Assembly (NCBI GenBank): GCA_905210855.1
Contig: CAJLYL010000020.1
Coordinates: 1 to 25,287 of the forward strand
Origin: an uncultured Clostridia bacterium
GTDB taxonomy: Bacteria; Bacillota; Clostridia; UMGS1810
Length of the DNA stretch: 25,287 nucleotides
Direction of reading: 5' to 3'
A model generated the notes under the pieces. That model saw nothing but the letters and a program-made list of their open reading frames with translations. It searched no databases and had not been told where the DNA came from. A program made the translations under genes and the position numbers. Of this stretch, positions 1-7,918 are shown one piece after another (within the stretch, counting starts at the first letter, position 1; each line of letters opens with the position of its first letter).

Positions 1-70
1 GAATGGGACCGCCCGTTCAATAATGTTTTATTAAAAATATTATTGAATGAATCAGGCGGTGGTGGGATTC
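1..70. repeat. End of a clostridial intergenic repeat with a nested AT-rich palindrome
   Basis: The inner inverted repeat is TTCAATAAT (16-24) against ATTATTGAA (39-47), with an AT-rich centre. It is flanked by GGGACCGCC (5-13) and GGCGGTGGTGGGATTC (55-70), which pair imperfectly. The outer flank resembles the end of the repeat at 19018-19043 (GGGACCGC ... GCGGCGGAGGGATTC), so the AT-rich palindrome seems to lie in the loop of a larger repeat hairpin. The rest of the 156-base upstream stretch shows only the Shine-Dalgarno of the first gene. Confidence 0.55.
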
Positions 71-156
71 ATGAAACGGAAAAATAATATATTCAAAGAC
101 GCCCCTTGCCTTTTTGCACGGCTCAAAAACTGCAATTATGAGAGGAGATTTCACTT

Positions 157-1161
157 ATGTCACAGCGGCAGGCAAACTCATATATAAAAGAACAATATAA
201 AAAAATATCCCGTGCGCGCACTGAGCATGAGGACGCATATACCCAGGCCCTCTATGCCGAGGTGCCGGAGATAAAACAAATAGACACGGATATATCTCTG
301 CTCGCCCTGCGGTGTGCCTCGGGAGTCATCAAGGAGGGCATAACCGTGGAGCAGGCGCTCGCCAACATGGAGCGGCAGCGCGACAGCTTGCTGGCGCACC
401 GCGCGCAGCTTGTGGCGGTGTCGCGCACGGGGCAGGATGTGCCGCTGCCGGATCAGTGCGCCAAGTGCCGCGATACGGGCTATGTTGACGGCGAGCTGTG
501 TTCCTGCGCCAAGGTGAAGCTGCGCAAGTATATGATGGACAGCGCAAAGCGGATATCAAAATTCTCGTGCGAGATAGAGAAGGACACTTTCGAGAATTTC
601 AGACTCGATTATTACCCGAGAGACGTTATTGAAAAATACGGAATTTCGCCGTTTGACAATATTCGCAGAATCCTGTCTTTCGCAAAAAAATACTGCGAAG
701 TTTTCGATGAGTCATCCGATAACTTGTTCTTCAACGGTGCGCCCGGTTTGGGAAAGACATTTTTGGCAAACTGTATTGCAAATGAGCTGCTCTCGCGCGG
801 ATATATGGTGATATATCAGACGGCATACAGTATGTTCAAGTTTCTTGAGGACTACAAGTTCGGCAAGATAGACAGGGATGATTACGCAGAAAACTACAAT
901 GCGATTTATGACTGCGATCTGTTGATTATAGATGACCTTGGCACGGAGTTTGTCACTTCGTATACCTGCTCGGTGTTTTTCGATGTGCTCAATTCGCGCC
1001 TCATGAGCGGCAAAAAGACTCTCATAAGCACAAATCTTACTGTAAAAGACCTCGGCAAGATTTACAGCGAGAGGGTGTCGTCCAGGGTTCTGGGCGAGTT
1101 TGCCATTCAATACTTCATAGGAGACGACATCAGAATAAAGAAAAGGCATTCTTCACTCTGA
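157..1161 (+). CDS. DnaC/DnaI-like AAA+ ATPase (putative helicase loader)
   Basis: A 334-residue protein. The N-terminal third is charged and probably helical. A Cys cluster C101-x2-C104 ... C115-x-C117 could bind zinc. The C-terminal AAA+ domain has Walker A GAPGLGKT (194-201), Walker B LLIIDD (255-260), a sensor-I-like STN (291-293) and a conserved SERVSSR (305-310) that probably carries the arginine finger. This is the layout of IstB/DnaC-type ATPases, which load the replicative DnaB-type helicase. A helicase-loading role is inferred from the family. The ATG at 157 follows AGAGGAG (141-147) at good spacing. The stop lies 19 bases before the methyltransferase, so the two are probably co-transcribed. 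An IstB transposition helper is less likely, because there is no IstA partner and the Cys-rich N-terminal extension is typical of clostridial DnaC-like loaders. Confidence 0.85.
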   Translation: MSQRQANSYIKEQYKKISRARTEHEDAYTQALYAEVPEIKQIDTDISLLALRCASGVIKEGITVEQALANMERQRDSLLAHRAQLVAVSRTGQDVPLPDQCAKCRDTGYVDGELCSCAKVKLRKYMMDSAKRISKFSCEIEKDTFENFRLDYYPRDVIEKYGISPFDNIRRILSFAKKYCEVFDESSDNLFFNGAPGLGKTFLANCIANELLSRGYMVIYQTAYSMFKFLEDYKFGKIDRDDYAENYNAIYDCDLLIIDDLGTEFVTSYTCSVFFDVLNSRLMSGKKTLISTNLTVKDLGKIYSERVSSRVLGEFAIQYFIGDDIRIKKRHSSL

Positions 1162-1180
1162 TGCGGAAAGGACAGTAAAA

Positions 1181-2047
1181 ATGCTATATTCATCGGAGTG
1201 GACGGACTATGCGCTCATAGATGCCGCCCACGGAGAAAAATTGGAGAAATGGGGCAGCTATGTGCTGCGCCGCCCCGACCCCCAGGCAATCTGGCAGGAG
1301 GAGAGCGACCCCGCGGCTTGGAAAAAAGTCGATGCCTTTTACCACAGGAGCAATTCCGGCGGAGGCAAGTGGGAGTATTTTGCGCATCTGCCGGAGATGT
1401 GGAATATATCGTACAAAAAGCTAAAATTCAATGTGCGCCCCACGGGATTCAAACACACGGGACTTTTCCCCGAGCAGGCTGTCAACTGGGATTTTGTGCG
1501 CACAGCCATAGAGTCGCGCAGCGAGAAGATGAATGTGCTCAACCTCTTTGCCTACACGGGCGGAGCGACTGTTGCCGCGGCTTCTGCCGGAGCGGATGTG
1601 GTTCATGTGGACGCGGCAAAGGGCATGGTGAGCTGGGCAAAGGACAATGCGGCTTCGTCAGGTCTTGGCGGCGCATACATCAGATACATTGTGGACGATT
1701 GTCTCAAATTTGTTGAGCGCGAGATAAGGCGCGGCAGAAAATATGACGGCATCATAATGGATCCGCCGTCATACGGCAGAGGGCCGAAAGGCGAGATATG
1801 GAAGTTTGAGGACGAGCTGTACCGTCTCGTCACGCGCTGCGCGCAGCTGCTCAGCGACAAACCTCTGTTTTTTATAATCAATTCGTACACGACGGGTATA
1901 TCGCACACCGTTGTGGCAAATGTGACGGAGCTTACCGTCGGGCGAAGATTCAAGGGCAAAATCGTCTCGGACGAAATAGGTATACCTATGGGAAAATCGG
2001 GTATGTTTTTGCCGTGCGGCGCAACCACGCGCTGGTTTGATATATGA
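1181..2047 (+). CDS. Class I SAM-dependent methyltransferase (RlmI-like, probable rRNA methyltransferase)
   Basis: A 288-residue Rossmann-fold methyltransferase. Motif I is NLFAYTGGAT (121-130), the acidic residue ending strand 2 is D144 in HVDAAKGM, and the catalytic-type motif is DPPSYG (194-199). The FAYTGG and DPP(S/F)(Y/F) pair is characteristic of the RlmI/RlmK-like group, which methylates large-subunit rRNA bases. No PUA domain is seen; the N-terminal ~90 residues have the arrangement of the shorter clostridial members. The exact target is unknown. The start follows AAAGGA (1167-1172). It sits between the DnaC-like gene (19 bases upstream) and ecfA1 (19 bases downstream) in one probable operon. 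Confidence 0.85.
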   Translation: MLYSSEWTDYALIDAAHGEKLEKWGSYVLRRPDPQAIWQEESDPAAWKKVDAFYHRSNSGGGKWEYFAHLPEMWNISYKKLKFNVRPTGFKHTGLFPEQAVNWDFVRTAIESRSEKMNVLNLFAYTGGATVAAASAGADVVHVDAAKGMVSWAKDNAASSGLGGAYIRYIVDDCLKFVEREIRRGRKYDGIIMDPPSYGRGPKGEIWKFEDELYRLVTRCAQLLSDKPLFFIINSYTTGISHTVVANVTELTVGRRFKGKIVSDEIGIPMGKSGMFLPCGATTRWFDI

Positions 2048-2066
2048 TGTAGCGGAGGAATCGCAA

Positions 2067-2897
2067 TTGATAGATGCAGAAAATGTTACTTTTCGATATG
2101 ACGCGGAGGACAGCTCCGCAAACATACTTGACGGAGTGAACCTCCGCATAGATAAAGGCGAATTTGTCGCGGTGCTCGGGCACAACGGCTCGGGCAAATC
2201 CACGCTGGCAAAGCACCTAAACGCCATACTTGTGCCGAGCGTCGGCAAGGTGACTGTGGACGGCATGGACACTGCCGATGACGACAAACTGTGGGATATC
2301 CGCAGCCGCGTCGGCATGGTTTTTCAAAATCCCGATAATCAAATTGTGGCGACCATAGTGGAGGACGACGTGGCGTTTGCCGCGGAGAACCTCGGTGTGC
2401 CGTCCGGCGAGATACGCAAGAGGGTGGACGACGCCCTCGCGGCTGTCGGCATGACAAAATTTAAGAATCACGCGCCGCATCTGCTCTCGGGAGGGCAGAA
2501 ACAGCGCGTAGCCATAGCCGGAGCGATAGCCATGCAGCCGGAGACCATAGTGCTGGACGAACCCACCGCCATGCTCGACCCCACGGGCAGAGCAGAGGTG
2601 ATGAAAACCGTAATGCGGCTCAACCGTGAGTTCGGCATAACGATAATCCTCATCACCCACAACATGGACGAGGCGGTCAGAGCAGACCGCGTGGTGGTTA
2701 TGGACGTCGGCAAAATAATCATTGACGACACGCCGCGCAAGGTGTTCTCGCAGGTGGAGCTGCTAAAGAGCATCGGGCTTGATGTGCCCCAGGTCACGGA
2801 GATTGCATGGGAGCTGAAAAACGCCGGATTCAATGTGCGTGACGACGTGCTGAGCGTGGACGAATGTGTTAAGGAGCTGTACAAACTATGTCAATAA
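2067..2897 (+). CDS. ecfA1: ECF transporter ATPase A1
   Basis: An ABC ATPase of 276 residues, one of two that power the shared ECF module for vitamin and metal uptake with interchangeable S components. Walker A is GHNGSGKST (38-46), the Q-loop is FQNPDNQIV (Q87), the signature is LSGGQ (140-144), Walker B is IVLDEPTAMLD (D164/E165) and the switch His is H198. The QNPDNQ Q-loop is typical of EcfA1. The chosen start is TTG at 2067, seven bases after GGAGG (2054-2058). The longer reading from 2037 overlaps the upstream gene and has no ribosome-binding site. It overlaps ecfA2 by 10 bases. No S component lies in the window. Confidence 0.93.
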   Translation: MIDAENVTFRYDAEDSSANILDGVNLRIDKGEFVAVLGHNGSGKSTLAKHLNAILVPSVGKVTVDGMDTADDDKLWDIRSRVGMVFQNPDNQIVATIVEDDVAFAAENLGVPSGEIRKRVDDALAAVGMTKFKNHAPHLLSGGQKQRVAIAGAIAMQPETIVLDEPTAMLDPTGRAEVMKTVMRLNREFGITIILITHNMDEAVRADRVVVMDVGKIIIDDTPRKVFSQVELLKSIGLDVPQVTEIAWELKNAGFNVRDDVLSVDECVKELYKLCQ

Positions 2898-3742
2898 CGG
2901 TTAAAAACCTTGTTCATATATATTCCAAGGACGGCCCTTTTGAGAGGGCGGCGGTAAATGATGTGTCGTTTCATATAGACGACGGCGAGTTTATCGGTCT
3001 CATAGGTCACACAGGTTCGGGCAAATCCACCATGATTCAGCATCTGAACGGACTGCTCAAGCCGGATTCCGGCTCTGTGATTATAGACGGAACCGACATC
3101 ACTCAAAAGGGAGTGGATATGCGAAAAATCCGTGGCAAGGTGGGCATTGTGTTTCAGTACCCCGAATATCAGCTTTTTGAGGAGACGGTGTACCGCGACA
3201 TAGCTTTCGGCCCGGGCAACATGGGCAAGAGCGCAGATGAGATTGACCGCGTCATACATGATGTGATGCGCCTTGTGGGACTTGGTGAACATCTGCTTGA
3301 AAAATCGCCCTTTGAGCTGTCCGGCGGACAAAAGCGCAGAGTTGCCATAGCCGGAGTGCTTGCGATGGAGCCGGAGATACTCATTCTGGACGAGCCTACG
3401 GCAGGGCTTGACCCTCTGGCGCGAAACAACATCCTCAATCTGATATCCAATCTGCACAGGGAGAAGCGGATTACCGTGATACTTGTGTCGCACAGCATGG
3501 AGGACATAGCCCGTGTTGCGCAGAGGATTATGGTCATGGCGGACGGAAAGCTTGCCATGTTTGATACCCCCGAGAGGGTGTTTGCGCAGGCGGACAGACT
3601 GCATGAGATTGGACTGGATGTGCCGCAGATAAGCACGGTGGTAAATCGGCTGAGGGCGATGGGGATTGACCTCGGCGAGGGCATTTACACCGTCGGCGCG
3701 GCAAAAAAAGCTATACTCGAATACAAGGAGAGTCAAAGATGA
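2888..3742 (+). CDS. ecfA2: ECF transporter ATPase A2
   Basis: The 284-residue partner ATPase of the ECF module. Walker A is GHTGSGKST (40-48), the Q-loop is FQYPEYQLF (Q90), the signature is LSGGQ (144-148), Walker B is LILDEPTAGLD (D168/E169) and the switch His is H202. The QYPEYQLF Q-loop is the EcfA2 hallmark and separates it from EcfA1. It starts inside the end of ecfA1 and overlaps ecfT by four bases (ATGA), which suggests translational coupling and equal dosage of the subunits. Confidence 0.94.
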   Translation: MSITVKNLVHIYSKDGPFERAAVNDVSFHIDDGEFIGLIGHTGSGKSTMIQHLNGLLKPDSGSVIIDGTDITQKGVDMRKIRGKVGIVFQYPEYQLFEETVYRDIAFGPGNMGKSADEIDRVIHDVMRLVGLGEHLLEKSPFELSGGQKRRVAIAGVLAMEPEILILDEPTAGLDPLARNNILNLISNLHREKRITVILVSHSMEDIARVAQRIMVMADGKLAMFDTPERVFAQADRLHEIGLDVPQISTVVNRLRAMGIDLGEGIYTVGAAKKAILEYKESQR

Positions 3743-4551
3743 TTACCGATATAACCCTGGGTCAGTACATTCCGGTCGGCTCGCCGGTGCACAGGCTTGA
3801 CCCGAGAATAAAGATTATTTCATCATTTATATATATAGCGGCGGTGTTCATTGCGCACAGCGTTGCGGCATACGTGTTTCTTGCTCTCGGCACGGCGGTT
3901 ATGATAAAGCTTGCGAACATCAGATTTTCCACCGTCATCAAGGGGGTTAAGCCGCTCCTGTTTCTGATAATCTTCACGGCGGTGATAAACATCTTCATGA
4001 CGGGCACGGACGACGTGATATGGCGGCTCGGTTTTTTGCGCATAACAAAATCCGGCGTGGTGTCGGCGGTGACAATGGCGCTGCGGCTGGTGTTCCTGGT
4101 GGTGGGCACATCTATGCTCACATTCACCACATCGCCGCTGCTGCTTACGGACGGCATAGAAAAACTGCTTAAACCATTTTCAAAAATCGGCTTGCCGGCG
4201 CACGAGCTTGCCATGATGATGACGATAGCGCTGCGCTTTATCCCGACTCTGCTTGAGGAGACCGACAAGATAATCAAGGCACAGACGGCGCGCGGAGCGG
4301 ACTTTGAGAGCGGAAACATCATCCGTCGGGCAAAGTCGCTTGTGCCGATTCTGGTGCCGCTGTTTATAAATTCATTCCGCCGTGCGGACGAGCTTGCCAC
4401 GGCTATGGAGTGCCGCTGTTACCGCGGTGGCGAGGGGCGCACAAGACTGCGCGAGCTTAGCATCGGCGCGAATGATTGGGTTGCCGTTTTTGCCGATATT
4501 GTTTTTGTTGCGGCGGTGGTTGTGCTCAGCCGCGTCGGAGGGGTCATATGA
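3739..4551 (+). CDS. ecfT: ECF transporter transmembrane component T
   Basis: A 270-residue integral membrane scaffold joining the two ATPases to exchangeable S components. Hydrophobic segments appear near residues 26-60, 72-87, 105-130, 155-172 and 247-266. The first coupling motif, ARG, is at 184-186 (QTARGADF). The second lies in AMECRCYRGGEG (222-233) and reads Cys-Arg-Cys, where the general form is Ala-Arg-Gly; the Arg that contacts the ATPase is kept. The start overlaps the ecfA2 stop, and the stop overlaps the truA ATG by four bases. The gene order ecfA1-ecfA2-ecfT-truA is the usual Firmicutes arrangement. Confidence 0.93.
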   Translation: MITDITLGQYIPVGSPVHRLDPRIKIISSFIYIAAVFIAHSVAAYVFLALGTAVMIKLANIRFSTVIKGVKPLLFLIIFTAVINIFMTGTDDVIWRLGFLRITKSGVVSAVTMALRLVFLVVGTSMLTFTTSPLLLTDGIEKLLKPFSKIGLPAHELAMMMTIALRFIPTLLEETDKIIKAQTARGADFESGNIIRRAKSLVPILVPLFINSFRRADELATAMECRCYRGGEGRTRLRELSIGANDWVAVFADIVFVAAVVVLSRVGGVI

Positions 4552-5288
4552 GAAATCTCAAATTGATATTGCAATATGACGGTTTCCTGTTCCACGGCTT
4601 TCAGATTCAGCCCGTCGCGCGCACCGTGCAGGGCGAGCTGCAGAAAATGCTGTCGAACATAACCGGCGAGGGCATAAAGGTGCAGGGCTGTTCGCGCACG
4701 GACGCCGGAGTTCACGCTTACAGATACTGCTGCAATTTTCACACGGAATTCCGCATACCGGCGGACAGGCTGCCGTTTGTTATGAACAACAACAGGTATG
4801 CGCCCGACATCAGGGTGCTCTCGTGCGAGGAGGTCGGCGAGGACTTTAACGCGCGGTTTGATACAAAATACAAAACATACAGATATCTCATAGATATGAG
4901 TGAAGAGCCGGATATATTTTTGCGCAACTACCGGTGGCAGATTAAAAAAACGCTTGACATTGACGCCATGAACGAGGCGGCAGGGCATATCGTCGGCGAG
5001 CATGATTTTGCGTCGTTTATGACGAGCGGAGCGGATGTTGCGTCTACGGTAAGAAATGTGTTTTCGCTCAATGTAAACCGCGTCGGCGGAGACATGGCGG
5101 AGCTGCTTATCACTGCGGACGGATATTTGTACAACATGGTGCGCATAATCACCGGCACGCTTGTATCGGTCGGCGACGGCACGCTGAGCGCAGCCGATGT
5201 TGAGGGGATTGTCGCCGCCTGCGACAGAGCGAAGGCAGGACCTACCGCGCCGCCGCAGGGGCTGTATCTCTATAATGTGGTGTATTGA
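4548..5288 (+). CDS. truA: tRNA pseudouridine(38-40) synthase TruA
   Basis: A 246-residue enzyme that isomerises uridines 38-40 in the tRNA anticodon arm. The catalytic Asp is D52 in CSRTDAGVHA, and further family blocks include QYDGFLFHGFQ near the N-terminus and YNMVRIITGTL near the C-terminus. The length matches the family. The ATG at 4548 follows GGAGGGG (4537-4543); a longer reading from 4476 adds a Cys/Arg-rich segment without a ribosome-binding site and is rejected. It is translationally coupled to ecfT. In many Firmicutes truA is followed by rplM-rpsI; here a repeat and a DUF5711 gene follow instead. Confidence 0.95.
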   Translation: MRNLKLILQYDGFLFHGFQIQPVARTVQGELQKMLSNITGEGIKVQGCSRTDAGVHAYRYCCNFHTEFRIPADRLPFVMNNNRYAPDIRVLSCEEVGEDFNARFDTKYKTYRYLIDMSEEPDIFLRNYRWQIKKTLDIDAMNEAAGHIVGEHDFASFMTSGADVASTVRNVFSLNVNRVGGDMAELLITADGYLYNMVRIITGTLVSVGDGTLSAADVEGIVAACDRAKAGPTAPPQGLYLYNVVY

Positions 5289-5324
5289 TTAAATGCCTCT
5301 GCGCACTTTTGGGAATATGACGTG

Positions 5325-5350
5325 CAGGGGTTGATGCCCCCATCGACCCA
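5325..5350. repeat. Short palindromic intergenic repeat, copy 1
   Basis: GGGGTTGATGCCC-CCATCGACCC forms a short hairpin. The same unit recurs at 18817-18840 as AGGGGTCGATGCCC followed by ACATCGACCC. Two copies of a near-identical palindrome in unrelated gaps indicate a dispersed REP-like repeat. It has no T tract, so it does not look like an intrinsic terminator. Confidence 0.6.
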
Positions 5351-5357
5351 ATAAAGC

Positions 5358-5394
5358 GGTCACCTACTGATTGCTGTATGCCCAATCGCTGACC
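5358..5394. other. Interrupted stem-loop ahead of the DUF5711 gene
   Basis: GGTCA (5358-5362) pairs with TGACC (5390-5394), and inside it GATTG (5369-5373) pairs with CAATC (5383-5387). It lies 28 bases before the GTG start of the next gene, after the REP-like repeat. It could be a 5' leader structure or part of the repeat element. The function is unknown. Confidence 0.35.
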
Positions 5395-5421
5395 AATCCT
5401 AAACATAAGGAGAGAAAAATT

Positions 5422-6996
5422 GTGAGAAAGATAACAAAAGCTACAAGAAGCAACTCACCCGAGACAGACTCAAACGAAAAAACAAACGGTAACATCGACG
5501 GCAAGATCGCCGAAAATGCGGCATTCCCCGGCACGGAGACAGCCGAAGAGAGCGCCGCGCCGACAGGCGGCGCGGTGACGGACGACACCGTTACGTCGGG
5601 CACCCCGACAATTGCGGAAAGCGACGCCGCGGCGGACGCGGAAGAAAAAGCCGAAAAAGGTGAAAAAGCCGAGAAAAACAAAACGCCCGAAAGCGGCGAA
5701 ACCGAGGAAAAATCCGCAGACACCGAAGACGGCAAAAAACCCCCCGACGGCTCGGCGCACGGCGGGGCGGAGAGCGGGGCTGCCGACGACGAATACGAGC
5801 CGGAGAACAAAATGTACTCCAACACCTTTGACGAAGAGCCGACCCCGGAGACAAAGCCTGCCCGAAAGAAAAAACCGGGCAAAAAAATCAACGTCGGCAG
5901 GCTGATGAAAACCCTGGCGACGGCTGCAATCTGCGTGATTATAGTCATAGGTCTGCTCAACGGAGCGTCCATGATAGCAGGGCTTTTCCGCGGAAAAATA
6001 GGCGCGGATTCACAGCCCGAGGAGATTGCCATGACCTCCTCGGGCACCCTGGCGTACACCAGATTTCAGCGCGGTGTGCTTGTGGCGAACTCGGGTACGG
6101 TGTCCTACCACAATTCCAAAAATGACGTTGTGTGGGAAAAGGCCGGCTATGACGGCTCGCCCATAATAAAGGGCGCAGGCAAGTATGCGCTTGTGTCCTA
6201 CGTCGGCACGCCCAACGCCCTCCTCTTCACGGGCTCGGACGCGGTATCGGTGACCGGCACGGGCAACATAGTCTCGTCGTGCGTAAATGAAAACGGATAT
6301 TTTGCGCTCGTCATGACCGAGGACGGCTACAAAAATCAGATAGTCGCATTTGACAACAACGGAAATGTCATCTACCGCTGGCACAGCGCAGAGAACTATG
6401 TCACCTGCGTTGCCATATCGCCCGACAATAAAAACATGATTGCTTCGACAATCGGCTTTGCCGACAACAGCTTTTCGGGCGGCGTTATGATATTCGATTT
6501 CGCCCAGGAGAAGCCCTATGCCGGTCAGCAGGAGAGCGAGAATGTCATCATGGCGATAAACTTTGTCAACCCGAACAGATTTGTTGTCATAGGCGACACG
6601 GGCACCTCATATTATAAGACAAACGGAACTAAGATAAAGGACATAGATTACGGCGGCAAAAAGCTGACCACATTCGATGTGTGCGACGACGGTCAGACCA
6701 TACTATGCTTTGCCAAGGACGACTCGGCAATGAGCAACTCGGACATATATGCCTACACCTCCAAGGGCAGGGAAAAAGGACATTTTGAGACCGAGGGCAG
6801 GGCGCTGTCAATCAGCTGCTGCGAGGGCAAGGTGCTTGTGGCAAGGGAGAATGCCTACGATTTGCTCAACGAGAACTGCCACTGGATGCGCACCATCCCC
6901 GTGGTCAAGGACATAAAAAATTCCGTGCTGTTTGACAAGGGCAGATATTCGTTTGTCATCTCCGGCAACACGGCTCGGGTAATAAGGGTGGATTAG
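5422..6996 (+). CDS. DUF5711-type membrane-anchored protein with predicted extracytoplasmic beta-propeller-like domain
   Basis: 524 residues from the GTG at 5422, which follows AAGGAGAG (5407-5414). A longer reading from a TTG at 5371 runs through an intergenic stem-loop and has no ribosome-binding site. Residues 1-160 are low-complexity and charged, rich in Glu, Lys, Ala and Pro. One transmembrane segment lies at about 162-188. The C-terminal ~330 residues are rich in short strand-like repeats with Gly/Asp turns (for example SPDNKNMIAST and DDGQTILCF), as in WD40/quinoprotein-like propellers, and would be outside the cell. The function is unknown. The neighbouring cvpA-like gene starts four bases after the stop, so the two are probably co-expressed. 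Confidence 0.75.
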   Translation: MRKITKATRSNSPETDSNEKTNGNIDGKIAENAAFPGTETAEESAAPTGGAVTDDTVTSGTPTIAESDAAADAEEKAEKGEKAEKNKTPESGETEEKSADTEDGKKPPDGSAHGGAESGAADDEYEPENKMYSNTFDEEPTPETKPARKKKPGKKINVGRLMKTLATAAICVIIVIGLLNGASMIAGLFRGKIGADSQPEEIAMTSSGTLAYTRFQRGVLVANSGTVSYHNSKNDVVWEKAGYDGSPIIKGAGKYALVSYVGTPNALLFTGSDAVSVTGTGNIVSSCVNENGYFALVMTEDGYKNQIVAFDNNGNVIYRWHSAENYVTCVAISPDNKNMIASTIGFADNSFSGGVMIFDFAQEKPYAGQQESENVIMAINFVNPNRFVVIGDTGTSYYKTNGTKIKDIDYGGKKLTTFDVCDDGQTILCFAKDDSAMSNSDIYAYTSKGREKGHFETEGRALSISCCEGKVLVARENAYDLLNENCHWMRTIPVVKDIKNSVLFDKGRYSFVISGNTARVIRVD

Positions 6997-7000
6997 GATT

Positions 7001-7633
7001 ATGATTTTGGACATTTTGTGCATAGGGATAATTGGCGTGTCAATCCTGGTGTGCTTTCGCCGCGGCTTTGTCATGTCGCTGTTCAGTGCGCTGTCCGCGG
7101 CGGCAACGCTTATTGTTATGACGGTTTTCTACAAGCCTTTTGTGGCGGCGGTCAAGTCGTCGCCGCTCGGCATATCGCTTACAGAGTCGTTTCGCCGAAG
7201 AGTTGCAGATATGCTCACGGGCACTGCCGGCGACGCCATAGCTTCGAGCACGGCACCCGGGTTTATAAAGGATATTATGCGCTCGGGCACGCAATCCGCA
7301 GGCGACGCCGCGGCAGCGTGTGCCGACAGGAGTATGGAGGTGCTCATAGCCGTGGTTACATTTGTGGCGCTGATGCTTATCCTCAAAATTCTGCTCAGGC
7401 TTGTGCCGGGCATCATCAGGACGGTGACAAGGCTGCCCGTTGTGCATCAGGCAGACAAACTCCTCGGGCTCGGCATAGGCGTGATACTCGGCTTTGTGTG
7501 GGTGGTTGTCGCCGTGTATTGCGCAGGGCTGCTGTCGCTTGCGCCGTCGTTTGAATTCCTGGACGCGCAGATAGCGGATTCGTTTTTTCTCGATTTGATT
7601 AACAGTATAGAAATCGGATTCGGCGCAATATAG
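7001..7633 (+). CDS. CvpA family membrane protein
   Basis: A 210-residue protein with four likely membrane segments: about residues 1-18, 22-45, 112-132 and 155-180. The opening MILDILCIGIIGVSILVCFRRG and the segment near 155-165 (DKLLGLGIGVILGF) match the CvpA (colicin V production) family pattern. CvpA proteins are linked to envelope integrity and biofilm traits in several bacteria; the molecular role is not settled. The ATG lies four bases after the DUF5711 stop. It is the last gene of the unit, with a strong terminator 30 bases downstream. Confidence 0.8.
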   Translation: MILDILCIGIIGVSILVCFRRGFVMSLFSALSAAATLIVMTVFYKPFVAAVKSSPLGISLTESFRRRVADMLTGTAGDAIASSTAPGFIKDIMRSGTQSAGDAAAACADRSMEVLIAVVTFVALMLILKILLRLVPGIIRTVTRLPVVHQADKLLGLGIGVILGFVWVVVAVYCAGLLSLAPSFEFLDAQIADSFFLDLINSIEIGFGAI

Positions 7634-7662
7634 AGCAAAACCGATTTTTGAGACAATACCTC

Positions 7663-7706
7663 AAAACAGTGAGCCTGTCTGTTTCGGCAGACGGCTCACT
7701 GTTTTT
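7663..7706 (+). terminator. Rho-independent terminator after cvpA-like gene
   Basis: AAACAGTGAGCC-T-GTCTG pairs with CAGACGGCTCACTGTTT around a six-base loop, with one bulged T, and runs directly into GTTTTTAATAAAA. A 17-bp stem with a T tract makes this the clearest terminator in the window. Confidence 0.92.
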
Positions 7707-7744
7707 AATAAAAGCTTTATAAAATTCAAATATTACAAAAAAAC

Positions 7745-7773
7745 TTGACAAATCCTGTCGGATCCGACATAAT
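7745..7773 (+). promoter_or_regulatory. Sigma-A promoter with palindromic operator in its spacer
   Basis: The -35 is TTGACA (7745-7750), a perfect match. A 17-bp spacer leads to -10 CATAAT (7768-7773). The spacer carries the perfect 14-bp palindrome TGTCGGATCCGACA (7756-7769), which overlaps the first two bases of the -10. A dimeric regulator bound there would block RNA polymerase, as TetR- or MarR-type repressors do; the actual regulator is unknown. The promoter points toward the structured leader at 7829-7918, behind which no gene survives. Confidence 0.75.
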
Positions 7774-7828
7774 ACATATTGTGGAAATCCGCTGTTTTAC
7801 TGTTGAATTTTATCCGAATTAGTAAACG

Positions 7829-7918
7829 GTCGGGCGGAAAAAGACAGTTGCCTGTCACCCCGCATGGGCGGAATGGAGGCGATGTACAGCCCTGACGGGA
7901 AATCTTCTCGGAAGGAGG
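7829..7918 (+). other. Foldable leader ending in a strong Shine-Dalgarno, without a downstream gene
   Basis: GTCGGG (7829-7834) can pair with CCCTGAC (7890-7896), enclosing hairpins GACAG-TTGC-CTGTC (7843-7856) and CCGC-ATGG-GCGG (7860-7871). A further hairpin CGGGAA-ATC-TTCTCG (7896-7910) is followed by GAAGGAGG (7911-7918). No start codon follows at the right distance; the next bases run into the transposase remnant. A 13-codon reading frame MYSPDGKSSRKEA (7882-7923) ends inside the Shine-Dalgarno region, as attenuation leader peptides do, but its own ribosome-binding site is only two bases from its ATG. I do not recognise a known riboswitch class. Confidence 0.45.

Noticed and set aside
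110..140. TTGCAC-17-TATGAG as a promoter for the first gene
   Set aside because: The -10 match is poor, and transcription would start at or inside the ribosome-binding site (141-147).
4476..4547. 24-residue extension of TruA from 4476
   Set aside because: It overlaps the end of ecfT, is Cys/Arg-rich and unlike TruA, and the ATG at 4548 has GGAGGGG at the right distance.
5371..5421. N-terminal extension of the DUF5711 gene from a TTG at 5371
   Set aside because: No ribosome-binding site; it runs through an intergenic stem-loop, while AAGGAGAG sits correctly before the GTG at 5422.
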